64,000 bases of DNA from Limnephilus marmoratus (Eukaryota > Arthropoda > Insecta > Trichoptera > Limnephilidae). This document shows positions 11,022-22,503 of the stretch, piece by piece. The DNA lies in the NCBI GenBank assembly GCA_917880885.1, contig OU862923.1, forward strand, positions 25,125,770 through 25,189,769, given 5' to 3'. Both the position numbers and the translations under genes were made by a program. Position 1 is the stretch's first letter. Each line of letters begins with the position of its first letter. The notes beneath the pieces are model-generated. The model was given only the letters and a program-made list of their open reading frames with translations. It was not told where the DNA came from and did not search any database.

Positions 11022-11915
11022 AAAAAAACCATAGTAAAAAATCGTTGATTGAAGCGACCGAAACTTAAATTCAGTTCTCTTTTCTATATGGTGTGTGCTC
11101 TCACCAACTGAGTTATCCTACAAAACTTGCGAACAGTCGTTTTGATCTTCTGAAAATGGGGTCTTTATAATGTAAAGTTATTCACCTTTTTTAAGTATTT
11201 TTTCTACAGTTGCGTTTTTTTTAACGCAAGAATGAAATTCATATTTTAGAAAGCTAAAATAATGCCTATTAAATTACCTAACATCCTAAATCTCGAAAAA
11301 TAAATGCAGCTTTCTCCATATTCGATTCCAGTAAATCCAGCCAAAGTATTCTTAAACTTTCAGTAATGCGACATCTATGTTTTAATGCTGCAACCATAAA
11401 TCAGGCCACAGTCAAAACAAGACGCGGGTTTATTTACGGAGCTTTCAGAAGCATTTTAACAAGCAATAAAACTATTTGTAAGTCGCCTAATTTATGCCTT
11501 ATTTTTCTTTTGTGCGCGGTGATTAAATAATTCTAATTATATTTGACAAGCGCTTTGTGTCATTGAAGGATTGCAGCTAATTGTTAATGTTCTAATAGCT
11601 TTTATTTCCATTTCCTATTTGCGTACTTATTGACTGAGCGTGGTGATGTTCTAATTCAACTTGAAAACTTTACATTTCGTCTGTCTGTAAGTTTGCTTGT
11701 ATTGTCCGGTCGATCCTGGCAAGATGGTAGCCGTGTTTGGTGGTACCTTTTAATTCCAGAGTGCGTTTATGCACTTTGGTGCACGAGTTGTCAAATTGGA
11801 ATGATCAATGTGATCATCATTACGCGAAGTAAACATTACTGTTCACATAACTACTAATTTAGAAGAAATCAATGTACCCACTAAATTGTATACAATCAAA
11901 ACACTTGCCTACGCC
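11022..11915. other. No feature recognised
   Basis: AT-rich DNA. The frame at 11630-11857 has no recognisable domain. No repeat copy of this stretch was found in the window. Confidence 0.3.
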
Positions 11916-12120
11916 AGGGGTCGGCAACCTGCGACTCGCGAGCCACATTCGGCTCTTTGGCTGTGAAGCTGCGGCTTTTTAGTTCCATACGCAAATATTA
12001 TTTATTTTATCAAAAAAAAAAACATTTAAAAATCGTTCTGAATCGACGAACGAGGATTAGGCCCCATTTCTGTCTCTCAGCCACTTGAATTCGCTGTTCA
12101 CCGCACCCCTAGCTCTAGAA
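11916..12120 (+). mobile_element. hAT-type terminal fragment
   Basis: It starts CAGGGGTCGGCAACCTGCGA and continues GCGAGCCACATTCGGCTC, a well-known style of hAT terminus in animals. I found no matching opposite end nearby, so the fragment is truncated; the right limit given is approximate. Confidence 0.6.
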
Positions 12121-12299
12121 TGAATTTACGTTTGCTTTTTGATGATACATATTACATTTATTAGAAAATTAGTGGCTAATGTAGATTTGATGGGTTTTTT
12201 TATATTAATATTTTAATTGTTCAATTTTAGGAATGGAGAAATTTTAAGAAATGTCTTTAAAAGGCTTAAAAATTATACTTTTAATTCTAATGCAAATGC

Positions 12300-13020
12300 T
12301 TAAGAGGGCATTACCAGAGAAAGCCGGAAATACGTCATTTTCAAAAAAGATTTTAGACGTATTGACTCTTTTCCACAAAAAATTATAAATGAATTTCGAA
12401 AGATTGTTCTTTTATCTAGCATTCGCATGTAATAAACTTTGAGAAAAATGTTTAATTTTTAGTATAATAAGTTTATTCCATAGGTCGTTGGCAGATTTGT
12501 TAAATTTTCAAAAAAGTTTTTGTATTATACCACACCCATTTCAAATAATGTAATCATGCAGTAAAATAAATCAATACATTATCTAGCAGAGTTATGTATT
12601 AGAATTTTAATTTTAGTTTCAATAAAATCATTAAAAAATATGTACGTACATGTGTTTCTTGACGAAAATTGGTTCATTTGTGTATTTATTTGCGCACTTA
12701 CAAACTAATATATTTCAGATTTTTTTAACCTTCTTATTAAATTTAGACATTATTGAAAAATGATAAATACTTATAACCAAAAAATAACTACAAAAAGTAC
12801 ACTATTTTAATAGTTTTATCATCACGCCTTTCAGCATTTTTGGATGAAGGTATAAATTAAAGCTAATTTGAATTGAAATAAATTCTATATTGAGTTATAA
12901 TTTAAAAAAGCTGGTACGGAGAATAATTAATCTTTCTCATTGTAACCGCCCTGCACGATCGGAAGAACAACTTTCGACGAAATGTGGATTTTCGTCCGCT
13001 GGCTGGTTAAACGCTCTTAA
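12300..13020 (+). mobile_element. TTAA-flanked MITE, family T1 copy A
   Basis: 721 bp including TTAA at both ends (12300-12303, 13017-13020). The ends are imperfect inverted repeats: TTAAGAGGGCATTACCAG on the left, and TTAAGAGCGTTTAACCAG on the right when read inward. Copies lie at 31884-32605 (inverted) and 51316-52034. TTAA targets suggest a piggyBac-like mobiliser, but the termini alone do not prove it. The frame at 12890-13087, present in two copies, has no recognisable domain. Confidence 0.75.
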
Positions 13021-13466
13021 TACAATTAGTTATTTAATTATTCACAATGTAACAGACTGTGAAGATGAAAGGTTTCTGACTTTATAGACGACTGCCTGAA
13101 AAGATGAGCTCGAAGTTTAGCTACGAATTCTTTTTGCATTATCGACTTCACGCGACTTTTATTTATCCCGCTTTATACCATTTTTTATTTTTTTAATATG
13201 AATACCTCAAAAGAGTCCCAGCTGCTCCCGTCTGGAGTCAGTGAGACAAGGGCATCCTCAATTGAGGTATGTTGTGAGGCTGAAGGTAATGGGGAGAGGA
13301 AGAGATGGAAAAGACGAAGATGGGGAAGTACCTGGCTGTTCAGATGTGGTCACCAAACACGGCTAAAGCCATTTCAAGCAACGTTTCAATTCTGAATTAT
13401 AGTTTTACACCACGGCGATACTGATAGTACCTTCTACTCTGATACGTGCTTCAAATATGCTATATA

Positions 13467-14369
13467 TTAGGTCCTTACATATGAAATTGGCGTTTTGTAT
13501 GGGAGGAACATAAAGACGATTTTTTTTTTAATATAATATATTTATTTAATCAAAGTATGTACCATTGCTAGCTATGCACTTTTGCCATCTCATAGGTAGG
13601 TCATCGATCCCTTTACTAAAAAAACCATTCGGACGGGAATCAATAAAATCTTTGAAGGCGGTTTGGACTGCCCTATCGGAGTTGAATTTTTCCCTTGCAA
13701 GAAGTTATCCAAATTTCGTAAAAAATGGTAATCTGTTGGGGCAAGGTCCGGAGAGTACGGTGGATGTCTTAGAAATTCCAATTGAAGCTCCTCTAATTTG
13801 TTAGCCGTCTGTTGTGCAGTGTGTGGTCTAGCGTTTTAACGCGCGTTTGTTGATTTGGTTCACTCAATTCGTGAGGTACCCACCTTTCAAGCTTTTTCAC
13901 CTTCCCAATTTGCTTCAAGTGAATTAAAACAGTTTATCACTAACACCGCGCAGCCTGCGGCTAACTCGGACGTGGTTTGCGATGGATCCGCTTCCACAAT
14001 AGCCTTCAATTCTTCGTTATCAACTTTGGTCTCCGGCCGTCCACGGGGCTAAAAACTCATTGTGTTTTCTTTTGCGGCACCGTCGCCATACACATCATTA
14101 ATCCTTCGAGCCGTTTCTGAAGCACTGGTGCCACGGTGGAACTCGTACTCGTAAATAACGCGATATTTCAAGTTTTCCATTTTGTTAACTAAGTTACGCA
14201 AAGAAAAAAAACAATTAAGGAAAAAACAAATGAATTATAATTTTCGAAACACAAATACATGAGTAAATAGCTGTATAAATTTGAATTTGGAATTCCTAAC
14301 CAAAGAGAAGATATTTGAGATCAATGTTGCCAGTACGGCAAAACGCCAATTTCGTATGTAAGGACCTAA
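13467..14369 (-). mobile_element. Internally deleted mariner element, copy 1, inside a SINE
   Basis: Inverted termini TTAGGTCCTTACATATGAAA and, on the other end, TTAGGTCCTTACATACGAAA read inward, about 31 bp with one mismatch, flanked by TA on both sides (13465-13466, 14370-14371). The minus strand carries two separated transposase parts: an N-terminal helix-turn-helix region (about 14160-13800) and a C-terminal piece with YSPDLAPTDYHFL (about 13780-13590). The catalytic centre between them is missing. A further ~55-bp deletion lies near 14051 relative to copy 2. Confidence 0.85.
13590..13781 (-). pseudogene. Mariner transposase, C-terminal remnant
   Basis: The frame contains HPPYSPDLAPTDYHFLRNLD, the signature around the third catalytic aspartate of mariner DD34D transposases, then a NFLQGK stretch. 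The upstream two aspartates are absent because of the internal deletion, so no activity is expected. Confidence 0.8.
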
Positions 14370-14510
14370 TATTATTTTTAAATGAATTACTTCTGAAATA
14401 ACACAAATTAATCGTTATTAATTTATGTTTTGCTATAAAATTTATTTGCGCACGCCGGGATTCGATCCCGCGACCTTTGGATTATGATTTACCATGCTTT
14501 TCTTAAGTAT

Positions 14511-15149
14511 TCCCAACTTCTTACAGCTCGCTTACGCAGCATATATTCTCATTACATTAATTTTTTCGTCCATCTGCTCTAAATCACCTAACCTTCTACC
14601 CCGCTCATCACGCTAACGTCGGCCACCCTGTAGATATATTTTTTGAATTTATTTATTGTTATTAAGTTTATTTTGTAGAACTCCATTTTAATTTTTTTAT
14701 GTATTATATATAAAATAAATAAAAAAAAATATTTTTTGTACTTTTTGTTCTTAAATTCATACACGAGTTTCTTGGGATAGTCAATCCTCCAAAATCATTA
14801 TTTATTCCCTACACGAAAAGCAATTTCGAAAGCATTTCATTGATATTTTGAAGCAAAAAGTCCAATATAAAAATAACATGTTTTGAAATATATTCTTTAC
14901 CAATCTACATCCATGTAACCGAAAACCAGTCTAAAAATGTAATTTGGTTTCACTTCCCCAAAATAAATAAGACTTTTCAAGGGATTACCATTGAAGCAAG
15001 GCTGATCGAAGACCCCGTTCTTTTGTGGCCTTTTCACCGACAATGCTCAATATTTGACATTGTCCCCTATATTTTAGCGAATGCTTTTATCGAAATTGAA
15101 TACAGACAGGTAGCTACATAACGACTTTTAGGTAAATTTCAGTATCATA
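14511..15149. other. No feature recognised
   Basis: AT-rich sequence with no matches to other parts of the window and no recognisable coding motif. Confidence 0.3.
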
Positions 15150-16146
15150 TTAAGGCCCGGTAGAACCCGCTCAAAAAGAAGAACGGGAGATATGTAAATA
15201 CGAATGTTAGAGGGAGCGCACTAATATTAAAAATTGTAATATATATAAATTAGTTATATCATTAAATGAAAATTTAACTCATTTAAAATAAAGCAAAAAT
15301 ATAGTGGAGAATGTCTAAAATAGCATTTAAAGAAACACTGTGATTGTAGGGGCGTGTAAATAGCCCCTGACACGAGGGAGATGACTACCCTATGTAAATT
15401 AACGAAAATTGAATTCTTCCCTATGTGACACAAAAACAGTTGACCCAGCAATTCCAAATTCTAAAGTGAAAACAAACAATACTCACTCAGAGAATGCAGC
15501 TCATTGGCGATGTCCAACACAAAAGACACTTCTTTTCATTAAAAAAATATCAAGGCGGTATTGCATAATCTTAACAGATGTTTCGCACAGCAAGGAAGTT
15601 TCAACAATGAATAAATTTGCATATTAATAATACGTGCCACAATCACAATCTTGTACAACAATAATTCAAGTATTGGATGAATTATTCGATTATGCGTGAC
15701 TAGGAGCGACATCTCTTGGCCTTTTACTGACACTCCCGTCGGAAGCAATTGCCTGCCTCACAGAGGTAAGGAAATGCATGGATACACTGAATTTCAAGTC
15801 ACACAGGTAAATTCAATACAATACAAAAACCACAGATGGCGCCCTCATGGTCTCATAGCATAAATTATTAATTGATTAAGAAAATGGATCCAAATATATT
15901 TATGGCGCGTATCCAGTGATTTTTTTTCATAACTTGTACAACTTGTAAAATAACTGAAAAAACTTGTTCATGATAATTTTTGGAGCATACTTTGCAATTT
16001 TTTTCTATCGAGGGAATTTCATATAATTGCCGTTTCGGCATAGGGAATGTATAGATATTATCTTCAAGAATAACATTTGTATTTTGTATGAGAAACTTAA
16101 GTAAAATATTACTAAATCGGTAGAAATGCGGGGAACCGGGCCTTAG
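15150..16146. mobile_element. TTAA-flanked MITE, family T2 copy 1, with an insertion
   Basis: Left end TTAAGGCCCGGTAGAACCCG (15150 on) and right end, read inward, CTAAGGCCCGGTTCCCCGC. The outer parts match 36294-36727 and 61868-62303. Relative to those 435-bp copies this one carries about 570 extra bases (15346-15915) bordered by the direct repeat GTGATT. Confidence 0.7.
15346..15915. mobile_element. Unidentified insertion inside MITE T2
   Basis: The insertion is bounded by GTGATT at 15340-15345 and 15916-15921 and interrupts sequence that is continuous in two other T2 copies. It begins GTAGGGGCGTGTAAATAGCC and ends TATGGCGCGTATCCA. No clear terminal inverted repeats, no poly-A and no long coding frame were seen, so the class is undetermined. 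Confidence 0.55.
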
Positions 16147-16584
16147 GCATTTTATGAATAATTAGGAGTTAATAATAATAAATAATTGGACAATTTGTAG
16201 AGCGCCGTCTTAGTGACAAATCACCTCAAGGGCTTATAAGAAAAAATCATTTGACATCGTTATACGATAAAAATAAAATTATTTTTGGTTTACATAGTAT
16301 CAATGATTTGTTTTAAAAACATACTCGTATCAAATATCGTTGGTACTACGAAAAGGTTGAAAACGTAACATAATATTGAAAAATTCAAGTGTTTTATATA
16401 GTGATGCATTTTTCAATTTGTTTTTTTTTGGAAATTTTGTATTTTATTTTGTCACTCTCGTTTGAGCATTCCAAAATTCGAACATATTTTATTAGATAAG
16501 AAAACATTGGAGTTCGGCGAGTTGAAGATTCTCGACTACAAAACCAGAAATTGCGGATCGATGATTCAATGGACAATAACTATT
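16147..16584. other. No feature recognised
   Basis: AT-rich sequence. The short frame at 16394-16576 on the minus strand has no recognisable features. Confidence 0.3.
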
Positions 16585-16785
16585 GAAGTGAAAACTTTTT
16601 TAACACCGTTTTGATTTGAAACTTTTGATGAAACGAAAAAGCGACACTAAAAAAGACAAAAATATTATATATTTATATAATTTAGCCTGCGAGGGAATGA
16701 GAAAGAATAATCAGTCTCCTCTTTGTGCGGTGCATCGTAGCCTCCACACTATTATCTACTTTAGTTTTCTGAAGGTTTCACTTCT
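16585..16785 (+). mobile_element. Small MITE, family M1 copy 1
   Basis: Ends are GAAGTGAAAACTT (left) and GAAGGTTTCACTTC (right), inverted relative to each other. The interior shares GAAACGAAAAAGCGACACTA and GCGAGGGAATGAGA with copies at 22504-23155 and 34993-35222 (inverted) and with partial copies at about 30786 and 31456. No coding sequence. Confidence 0.6.
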
Positions 16786-16959
16786 ACCGCGTGTGAACTG
16801 CACACTAATTTTATTTTTTAGGATTTTTATTAGGCAGTACGTTGGATTTTGAGCGATGCACGCCACTGACCTATAGTATTTTTGGGGTTAGTTCCAGAGG
16901 GTAACATACTCTCAACATCGTGATATCCAGCGAACACCTACATATATCAATTTGTATTA

Positions 16960-17478
16960 TCAATTTGAGAGGCGGGCATGGGTACCTCCACCCCGGGAAC
17001 CATTTATTAGATAACCAACACCCCTGCCATTGGTCATCCCAAATTGTTCGCTTCAGGTTCGTTTGGTGACTTAGCAAGGCTGCCCTGGTTCACGGGGTGA
17101 GGTTTGTCTCGGTCTTTGCGGCGGACGCGTCTACCCACCATTACTGCGAGGCGGTCCGGAGATACTGCTTCAAGCAGGCATAAGCTAGACCTCTCTAGAT
17201 GTACCCTAGATTCATCGCCTTGCACCGCAATGGGAGGAATGTATTCATACATCCACCATTCCTGAACATACTGACCACAGATTCCTACCCACTCCTTATT
17301 AGTATTTATTATTATTTATTTATTTACGGACAAATTGTCCATTAACTAGTACCTTTTTTCATTTCCAGAACTTCCCCTCCTTCCTTTCCCATCAAAACCC
17401 ACCATACAGCATCTTCAATGATGACGTAGGCCCCAAGCAAATAATTGTTTTCCTCGTGGCCCCCTGTGGACCTAATTT
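16960..17478 (+). mobile_element. Internally deleted LINE derivative, copy 2
   Basis: Leader similarity starts at AGGCGGGCATGGGTACC and runs to CACCGCAATGGG; LINE 3' tail similarity covers CCATACAGCATCTTC to CCCCCTGTGGACC. A short insertion of about 50 bases with TTATTTATTTACGGAC lies at about 17303-17353. The hairpin arms have several mismatches, so this is an old copy. A short S1-like SINE piece (GTTCCAGAGGGTAACATAC) lies just upstream at about 16890. Confidence 0.75.
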
Positions 17479-18020
17479 AAAATAATATATATGTGCAATG
17501 AAAAAATTATGATCTATTTAACAACTCACGCCATGTCTGCACAACATTCTATTTTTTTTATTGGTGCCCTTTTTTACTCATTTAAAGTACGCTCTAACGT
17601 GTTTAAATCGCACTTTAGGGAACGCGCGTTTTTTAAAGTTACCATGGCAACATCAACAAATCAACAAAATGTGAAGTCTAAATGTTTTGCTCCTCCATTC
17701 ATGTTATGAACCTTTCATATTCTTTTTTATAAACGTCTTTGGATTTTTCAGGTATTAACCGCGATTCTGCTTTGGTATTTAAATTATCAATGTTAGAACT
17801 CATTTTACAACACACAATAACTAGTAAAAACTGTGATGTCAACTATTAATCTTATGTGACAGATTGCAAATTAATGTTTGTGTTTTTCATTTCCATGACA
17901 ACAAGATATTGTGATGTCACATTACGAATTCATGAATAGTTCTTATTTCCAAATTTTTAATAATAATATCAATATTTATGTTTTCAAAGTGTACCAATAA
18001 AAAAAAAATAGCGTAAAGTA
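17479..18020. other. No gene recognised
   Basis: AT-rich stretch. The frame at 17491-17709 is not recognised. This stretch may belong to a larger element that includes the palindrome at 18024-18122, but no second copy is present to test that. Confidence 0.3.
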
Positions 18021-18023
18021 TTC

Positions 18024-18122
18024 GTGGATAACTGGTCTTTAAAACACTTGCTTTATTTCGAGCACTCGGCTACGCCGTCGTGCTCGAAAAATCGCGCGTG
18101 TTTTAAAGACCTGTTTATCCAC
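18024..18122. repeat. Nested palindrome
   Basis: Outer arms GTGGATAACTGGTCTTTAAA (from 18024) and its inverse ending GTTTATCCAC (18122), about 23 bp with small mismatches. A second stem lies inside: TTTCGAGCAC (18056-18065) with GTGCTCGAAA (18080-18089). This would fold into a long interrupted hairpin or cruciform. Confidence 0.75.
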
Positions 18123-18700
18123 TTATATTTTAATATAAGTACTATTAAAACTGTTTTATTTAGACTTTAAAACTCGTCATTATTTTGACATTTTGTTTTA
18201 AAGCGCCATTTATTTTCCTCTGTACTCTGCGTGGAGCTACAGTAGGAGAGGAGAAGACTAACAACGCCCTTATTTTTTCAGTACAATGGGCCGTTTTGAA
18301 GTCTTGCTCGCATCGGCGTTTTCTGCTAAGAAACAGATGGCCTCTCGGCGATAAACTCGCTGAAGTCTGACATTGCTGAAAAACGAGATGTTTGCAAACC
18401 TCTTCACCCTTGGCTCCAGAATTCAATATTTATTTCTTCATTTCTATTCAATGCTTTATCATTACGTTTCATAAATTCTTACTAAGAACGAAAAAACTCA
18501 TTTTGTATTTCTTGATTTTTTTTTGCTTACCAGGATTTTGTGGCAAGTATCTAAAAAAATCAGTTAACCCGGGTACTTCCAAACCTCCATTTTACGTAAA
18601 GAAGAATTATCGCTGGCGGGCGAGCGGTCTCAGTAAATCTACAGTTTTATTTAGAAAATGATGAAAATTTGGTGTTCAAGAGTGCTGATATTAAAAAATA
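18123..18700. other. Higher-complexity tract, possible exon or element interior
   Basis: 18180-18420 has more balanced base composition than its flanks, with open frames on both strands (minus 18160-18426, plus 18185-18370). I recognise no domain in either. It could be an old exon, a processed fragment or the interior of the element marked by the adjacent palindrome. Confidence 0.25.
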
Positions 18701-19221
18701 ACAATATTGATGTTGTTGTAGCCGAAACATCTTTTTTTTTTAAATTCGGTATTTTAATCTGATGATTTTCCAAAAAATTTCAGTTTGGCAGTGCACTACA
18801 CTGATTTCCTGAAGATATTCATAAAAAATGAACTTTGTACATAAATATTAAAATTAAAGTAGATAGGTATATTAAAATTTAACGATTTTCAAATTTTGAA
18901 CTTCGAAAATCTCAAAGGATAATAAAAATCCCACTAGTTGTTTTTTTTTGGCAATATTACGTATTATTCATCATTCGTAGATTTTCAGACAAACTTTCAT
19001 TTTGAGCAAAAAACACAATTTAATATTCTACTGATATCTTTCTAAATGATATTGGACGTATTGTTGAATAAAAATATTTTTTATTCTTCATTGGTTCCGT
19101 TTCTTTTCAATTTCTCCGAAAATAAATAAACTTTCCGATATTCTTCAACAATTTCTCTTCTGTCTGTGTAGCAGGGATATCGATCGGACGACAAATACAC
19201 AAAAATGTACCTACCTACTCC

Positions 19222-19345
19222 AATGTAACAAGACATAGTTAATAGTACACAACAGTTGACCTCGTACAAATCGAAAATGCGCCCCACTGTTGGATGCCAA
19301 CATCTGAATTAAATCTGGGCCCCAAAATACTTGAAAAAAAAATCT
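19222..19345 (+). mobile_element. LINE fragment (reverse transcriptase region)
   Basis: AATAGTACACAACAG...CTCGTACAAATC...GCGCCCCACTG and CCCCAAAATACTTGAAAAA match 6117-6220 of the LINE at 3.1-6.7 kb, with substitutions and a small deletion. Both ends are truncated. Confidence 0.65.
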
Positions 19346-19426
19346 TACGGACGTGGCGTCGCACTATGAAATGGCCCGGATCAAAACCGTCACAAAAATC
19401 GAAGAATTGTACTTTTTTTAGATATA

Positions 19427-20749
19427 CAAGGTGGGGCAAAAGTAATCATCCTATTGGAAAACGCTATAACTTTTGCAAATGGCGACAAATGTCAATTCGG
19501 TTTTGACATTTGTGAAGTAAACAAACGCAAAATACAAATCGGCAAGTCATTAATCAGTTTACTCCGCAAGAACGCGGAATAATTGGTCCCATATTTTGCG
19601 CAACAATTCGTCGGTTGTGTTGGCGCAGCGTGAATTTCGTCGCAGATTTCCTGGCCGTCCAACACCAACTGGACAAACACTGCGGCGTTTGGCCACTCGC
19701 CTCGAAGAGACTGGGATAACACGAGATGTTCCCAAGGCTGGCCTGCCCCGGAGCAGCCGTTCTGCTGAGAATATCGCTGCTGTTGCCCAAGATGTCGAAC
19801 ATGAGCCCGGAACATCGACCAGATGATGTGCCACGCAATTGGGCATTAGCCGGCGGTCCCTACGCAGAATTTTGGTCAAAGATTTGAAGATGTTCCCTTA
19901 CAAAGTACAGACAGTGCATCCGCTGTTAGCTGTTGACCGCCAAACGCGGATAACCTACCCTCAAGTCATCCTGAATCTCAACGAAAAGGTGGACGATATT
20001 TCACCGAAAATTGTCATGAACGATGAAGCTTATTTCCATAATAGCGGTTACGTGAATAAACAAAATAATCATTTCCAAGGTACCAAAAATCCAAGTATCA
20101 CCCACGAAGAGCCATTACACCCGCTCAAAGTTACTGCGTGGTGTGCTGTTTACGCTGGAGGAGTCATCGGGCCATTTTTTTTTAGAACGCCCCGGGCCAA
20201 ACGACGACTGTGGACGGCGCGCGCTACAGAGCCATGATTACCGATCTTTTTTCTTCCTCAATTGGATGGATTGAGACTGGAGAACATGTGGTTACAACAG
20301 GACGGTGCAACAGCGTACACTGCTTGAGCCACAACCGATATTCTGAAGGAAGAATTTCTGAGTCGCCTAATCTCTCGTTTTGGTGATTTGCACTGGCCGG
20401 CCAGATCACCCTATTTAACCGTTCCAGACTTCTTTTTATGGTTTTTTTTTTAAGTCGCGGGTTTAAGTCATCAAGTCTCAGACTCTTGAAGCCCTTAAGG
20501 AGAATATTCACCAAGAATTCGAGAACCTGTCGCCCAAAGTTCTGGCAAGAGTGATGGAAAATGCCATAAAACGGGCCCGTATGGTCATCAACTCTGGCTG
20601 CGGTCACTTGGCCGATATAATTTTCTCAACATGATGGAATAAATTCTAATGGATTAAACAAACAAATTTCATAACCAGAACCAAAGTTTTTCATTTAATA
20701 AAAAAATTACAGCAAAAAAACATTGGATGATTACTTTTGCCCCACCTTG
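19427..20749 (+). mobile_element. Mariner-superfamily transposon, DD41D type, decayed
   Basis: 1323 bp with perfect inverted termini of about 25 bp beginning CAAGGTGGGGCAAAAGTAAT, flanked by TA on both sides (19425-19426, 20750-20751). The interior encodes a transposase with stop codons and two compensating frameshifts. The spacing between the second and third catalytic aspartates is 41 residues by direct count, which assigns it to the DD41D group (rosa-like) of IS630-Tc1-mariner elements. The ends look able to be recognised, but the protein is dead. Confidence 0.92.
19560..20640 (+). pseudogene. DD41D mariner transposase, broken
   Basis: An N-terminal helix-turn-helix region (from about 19560; QREFRRRFPGRPTPTGQTL near 19632) is followed by a second one (LGISRRSLRRIL near 19836). 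Catalytic residues: the first D at 20022-20024 (MNDEAYFH), the second at 20301-20303 (QQDGATAY) and the third at 20427-20429 (PDFFLW). In-frame stops are TGA at 19824-19826, TGA at 20325-20327 and TAA after the poly-T near 20449. The first two TGA stops sit where related proteins have arginine, consistent with CGA-to-TGA decay. A pair of compensating frameshifts lies between about 20180 and 20275. It would have excised and inserted the element at TA sites. Confidence 0.88.
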
Positions 20750-20751
20750 TA

Positions 20752-21379
20752 TCTATAGCGGTTTTAATAAGATAAATGATCAATAAATTTTTATCCGTTG
20801 GAAAAAAATATCCGTTGGAATTTTTTTTTCTTTTGTATATTGTACGGGTTCAGGCTGGGATATTTAGATACATCAACGTGTGGAATATTTCGTGGTACAC
20901 ATTTAAAGCATTGGAGATAGATTATATATAGCTTATTATGTACCTATCACCGCAAAGGTTGTTTTTCAAGCTTAAAATTTATTTTATTATTTCAGTTTTA
21001 AATAATAATAGTGATTTATAAGCTCCCTTTAAGCAGATGACACCTAAACCAGATTTTGATAAAGTCCAGGTATACTTTCAACTGGTCGGAGGGTTTGGCT
21101 CTTTGGATATTAAAACACCATTTTATAATTGAAATTTTTTTTAATATGTTAAAAAAAAAAGTTTCCGGATTTTTTGCGCATTTTTCTTTTACACATAATG
21201 AACTTGTCACAGTACCCACAAAAGATAAACGGTTTTTGAAATGACATGTTTAATATCAAAATAATAACAATTCAATGAATAAAAACATGAAATATAAATA
21301 TTATTTAGTTTTTAATCAGCACACCAAATTTTATTTTTTTTATGATAAGAAACAAAGAAGTTACAGATTTATGAGACTA
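20752..21379. other. No feature recognised
   Basis: AT-rich sequence, no coding motif, no repeat found in the window. Confidence 0.3.
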
Positions 21380-21640
21380 TAATGAGCAACCACTGTGCAT
21401 CGTTCGGGCGGTCCGTTCGGAAAATTCAACTAATGAAATCTTTAGAGCACAGACATGAAGTGTGAATGCTATAATTGTTCTACCGGTATTTCAATGGACG
21501 AGGAACAAGGCATCTTTGATCCCTTCGACACCGGTGCGTAGTCGGGAAACAAGACAAACGCACGTGGTGATTTCTGCGACTCGTTTTTGAGTTCAACAGC
21601 TCAGCTTCCTCAGACGAAATAGGCCCTGAGAATAATGTTG
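21380..21640 (+). mobile_element. Decayed LINE 3' fragment
   Basis: TTTAGAGCACAGACATGAAG, TGTTCTACCGGTATTTCAAT, CTTCGACACCGGTGCGTAGT and AATAGGCCCTGAGAATA match 6285-6632 of the main LINE in order, with several internal deletions. The terminal stem is reduced to one arm. Confidence 0.75.
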
Positions 21641-22503
21641 AGATGATATAAAAATGATTATTTTATTTTAGTTTTTTTTCTGTTTTTCGATAATTAATTA
21701 TGTCAGTTCTTCTGGGAGCAAAAAGGTTTCATGGATTTAATCTGACGTCTATCTAATCAAGTAAGAATTAAACCGACAGAAGAACCCACTCGTGGCAGAC
21801 AAGTAGATGGAAAAGCTTGGCACTTAAAATATCTCACAAAAATGTAATTCCTAGCCCAAAAAATACAGAACAAATTCTTTATTTTACTGGATATTATGAC
21901 TTAAAGATAAAATAACTGAAAGGAATCTTGTTGAAAAATTACTTTGTAAGTATATTTACTTTATTATAAGAGATTATTGCTGCCAAAAATTATTTTTAAA
22001 ATCAAAATATGTACTTGTTTCGCTTGTCCCGAAATGTTCTCAGAAAACAGACAAGGAATTATTAAATTTATCATCAAAGTAAAGTAATCGTTTTTCTTAC
22101 TTTCTGTTATTTAATTGCCTTGTTAATTATTTATCTTTTAAAATATATCAACTAATATTATGGTATGTTAGTTACACACAATTCTGGGAGTTATCGTGTC
22201 AAAGTGGTTAGGTACTATCTACTATGCTTTAAAAAAAAGTTGAAATTTTGACAATATTATCAGAACACGTTGTTTTTTGTGAATAACAGATTAACAGATT
22301 AGATTATAAGTTGGATTGTGAAGGTTAATTTATGTAAGGTTTGGTCGGGTTTGGTTAGGTCAGGTCTGGTTTAGTAACCAGAATGAATATAAAAATTTAA
22401 CTTACCCCAAACATTTCAAAACATTTCGGATAATACGAAAAAATCACGTACCACTTTTATTTTTTACCGAAAATTGACTGAACTTTTATTTGCATAAGTT
22501 TTT

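Larger units (their letters stand above)
13180..14510 (-). mobile_element. tRNA-derived SINE (family S1), split by a mariner
   Basis: Minus-strand SINE. Its 3' body reads from 13460 down to 13196, with TTTGGTGACC, CCAGGTACTTCC and the TGGGACTCTTTTGAGG end. Its tRNA-like head lies at about 14440-14510, with a B-box-like GGGATCGAATCCC. The two parts join at CTATATA / TATTATTTTTAAATG, exactly where the intact SINE at 63.7 kb reads CTATATATTATTTTAAATG. Confidence 0.8.
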
